This document shows, piece by piece, positions 6,254 to 6,572 of a stretch of 6,572 bases of DNA. The notes beneath the pieces were generated by a model. It made no database searches. It worked only from the letters and a program-made list of their open reading frames with translations, and was not told the origin of the DNA. Source of the DNA: DATDMG01 sp036518955 (GTDB lineage Bacteria > Actinomycetota > Actinomycetes > Actinomycetales > Kineosporiaceae); the NCBI GenBank assembly GCA_036518955.1, contig DATDMG010000333.1:1-6572 (forward strand). The letters are read 5' to 3'. Both the position numbers and the translations under genes were made by a program. Position 1 is the stretch's first letter. Every line of letters begins with the position of its first letter.

Positions 6254-6572
6254 CGGACCTGGTGACGGTGATCGGCGTCGGCGGTCCCGGTCCGGGCGAC
6301 GCCCTGGCGGGTGCCCGACTGGCGCTGGGCGCCGCGGCGCACCTGGACACCGCGCCGCTGCCCACCGGCTGCGAGCGCGTCGTCCTCGGACCCCTCGCCC
6401 CGGCGCTGGCGCGGTTGCGGGCGGCGTCCCGGGACGGCGTCCCCGCGGTGGTCCTCGCCAGCGGCGACCCCGGGTTCTTCGGGATCGTCCGGCGGCTGCG
6501 GTCGGAGGGGTTCGAGCCCACGGTGGTGCCCGCGCCGTCCAGCGTCGCCGTCGCCTTCGCCCGGCTGGGCCT
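6250..6572 (+). CDS. cobL: CobL, precorrin-6Y C5,15-methyltransferase, N-terminal CbiE domain (3' truncated)
   Basis: CobL methylates C5 and C15 of precorrin-6B (6Y) and decarboxylates the C12 acetate, yielding precorrin-8. Only 107 complete codons are present. They show the opening strand VTVIGVGGPGPGD (5-17), the block ASGDPGFFG with GDP at 72-74, and VVPAPSSVAVAFARLGL, which is characteristic of the CbiE half. The C-terminal CbiT (decarboxylating) half, expected for a CobL of about 400 residues, lies beyond the window, so a stand-alone CbiE cannot be ruled out. GTG 6250 overlaps the cobM stop by 4 bases and follows AGGAGG. Its place after cobI and cobM groups three ring methyltransferases in a row. 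Confidence 0.88.
   Translation, partial: MTDLVTVIGVGGPGPGDALAGARLALGAAAHLDTAPLPTGCERVVLGPLAPALARLRAASRDGVPAVVLASGDPGFFGIVRRLRSEGFEPTVVPAPSSVAVAFARLG

Noticed and set aside
1..6572. Search for a cobalamin riboswitch, promoter or terminator.
   Set aside because: There is no intergenic sequence in the window. I saw no B12-box-like segment outside coding DNA and no T-rich terminator. Any such element should lie upstream of cobN or of the first gene in the operon.

Overview
This window is a solid block of seven same-strand genes for aerobic (late cobalt insertion) cobalamin biosynthesis. It is very GC-rich (well over 70% by eye), has strong G/C bias at third codon positions, frequent GTG starts and no visible intergenic DNA. 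Together with the protein features, this points to a high-GC actinomycete. The fused ChlI/ChlD-type chelatase partner next to CobN and the CobO N-terminus are typical of Actinobacteria. I cannot place the genus from the sequence alone.

Layout, all + strand: 1-642, C-terminal end of cobN, the large cobaltochelatase subunit; 639-2696, a 685-residue AAA+/VWA chelatase motor protein of the ChlD/BchD type; 2696-3316, cobO, corrinoid adenosyltransferase; 3310-4713, cobB, (hydrogeno)cobyrinic acid a,c-diamide synthase; 4710-5441, cobI, precorrin-2 C20-methyltransferase; 5438-6253, cobM, precorrin-4 C11-methyltransferase; 6250-6572, N-terminal part of cobL, precorrin-6Y methyltransferase (CbiE domain), cut by the window edge.

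How they work together: CobI, CobM and CobL are S-adenosylmethionine methyltransferases that build the corrin ring. CobB amidates hydrogenobyrinic acid on side chains a and c. CobN with the AAA+/VWA protein inserts cobalt into that product, and CobO adenosylates the cobalt. Every junction overlaps: four are the 4-base GTGA type, one is a 1-base TGATG, and one is a 7-base ATGGTGA that also contains a GTGA option. Each downstream start has a purine-rich Shine-Dalgarno, so the block is almost certainly one translationally coupled polycistronic unit. Its promoter, and any cobalamin riboswitch, would lie upstream of the window.

The region is mostly ordinary pathway DNA and I see no mobile element, RNA gene, CRISPR array or unknown system. 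The most interesting point is the chelatase motor gene. No separate ChlI/CobS small subunit is present here. The gene carries a 54-bp tandem hexamer repeat just after the AAA+ domain, and three stop codons of the -1 frame fall inside that repeat. A -1 ribosomal frameshift there would release a product of ChlI size.
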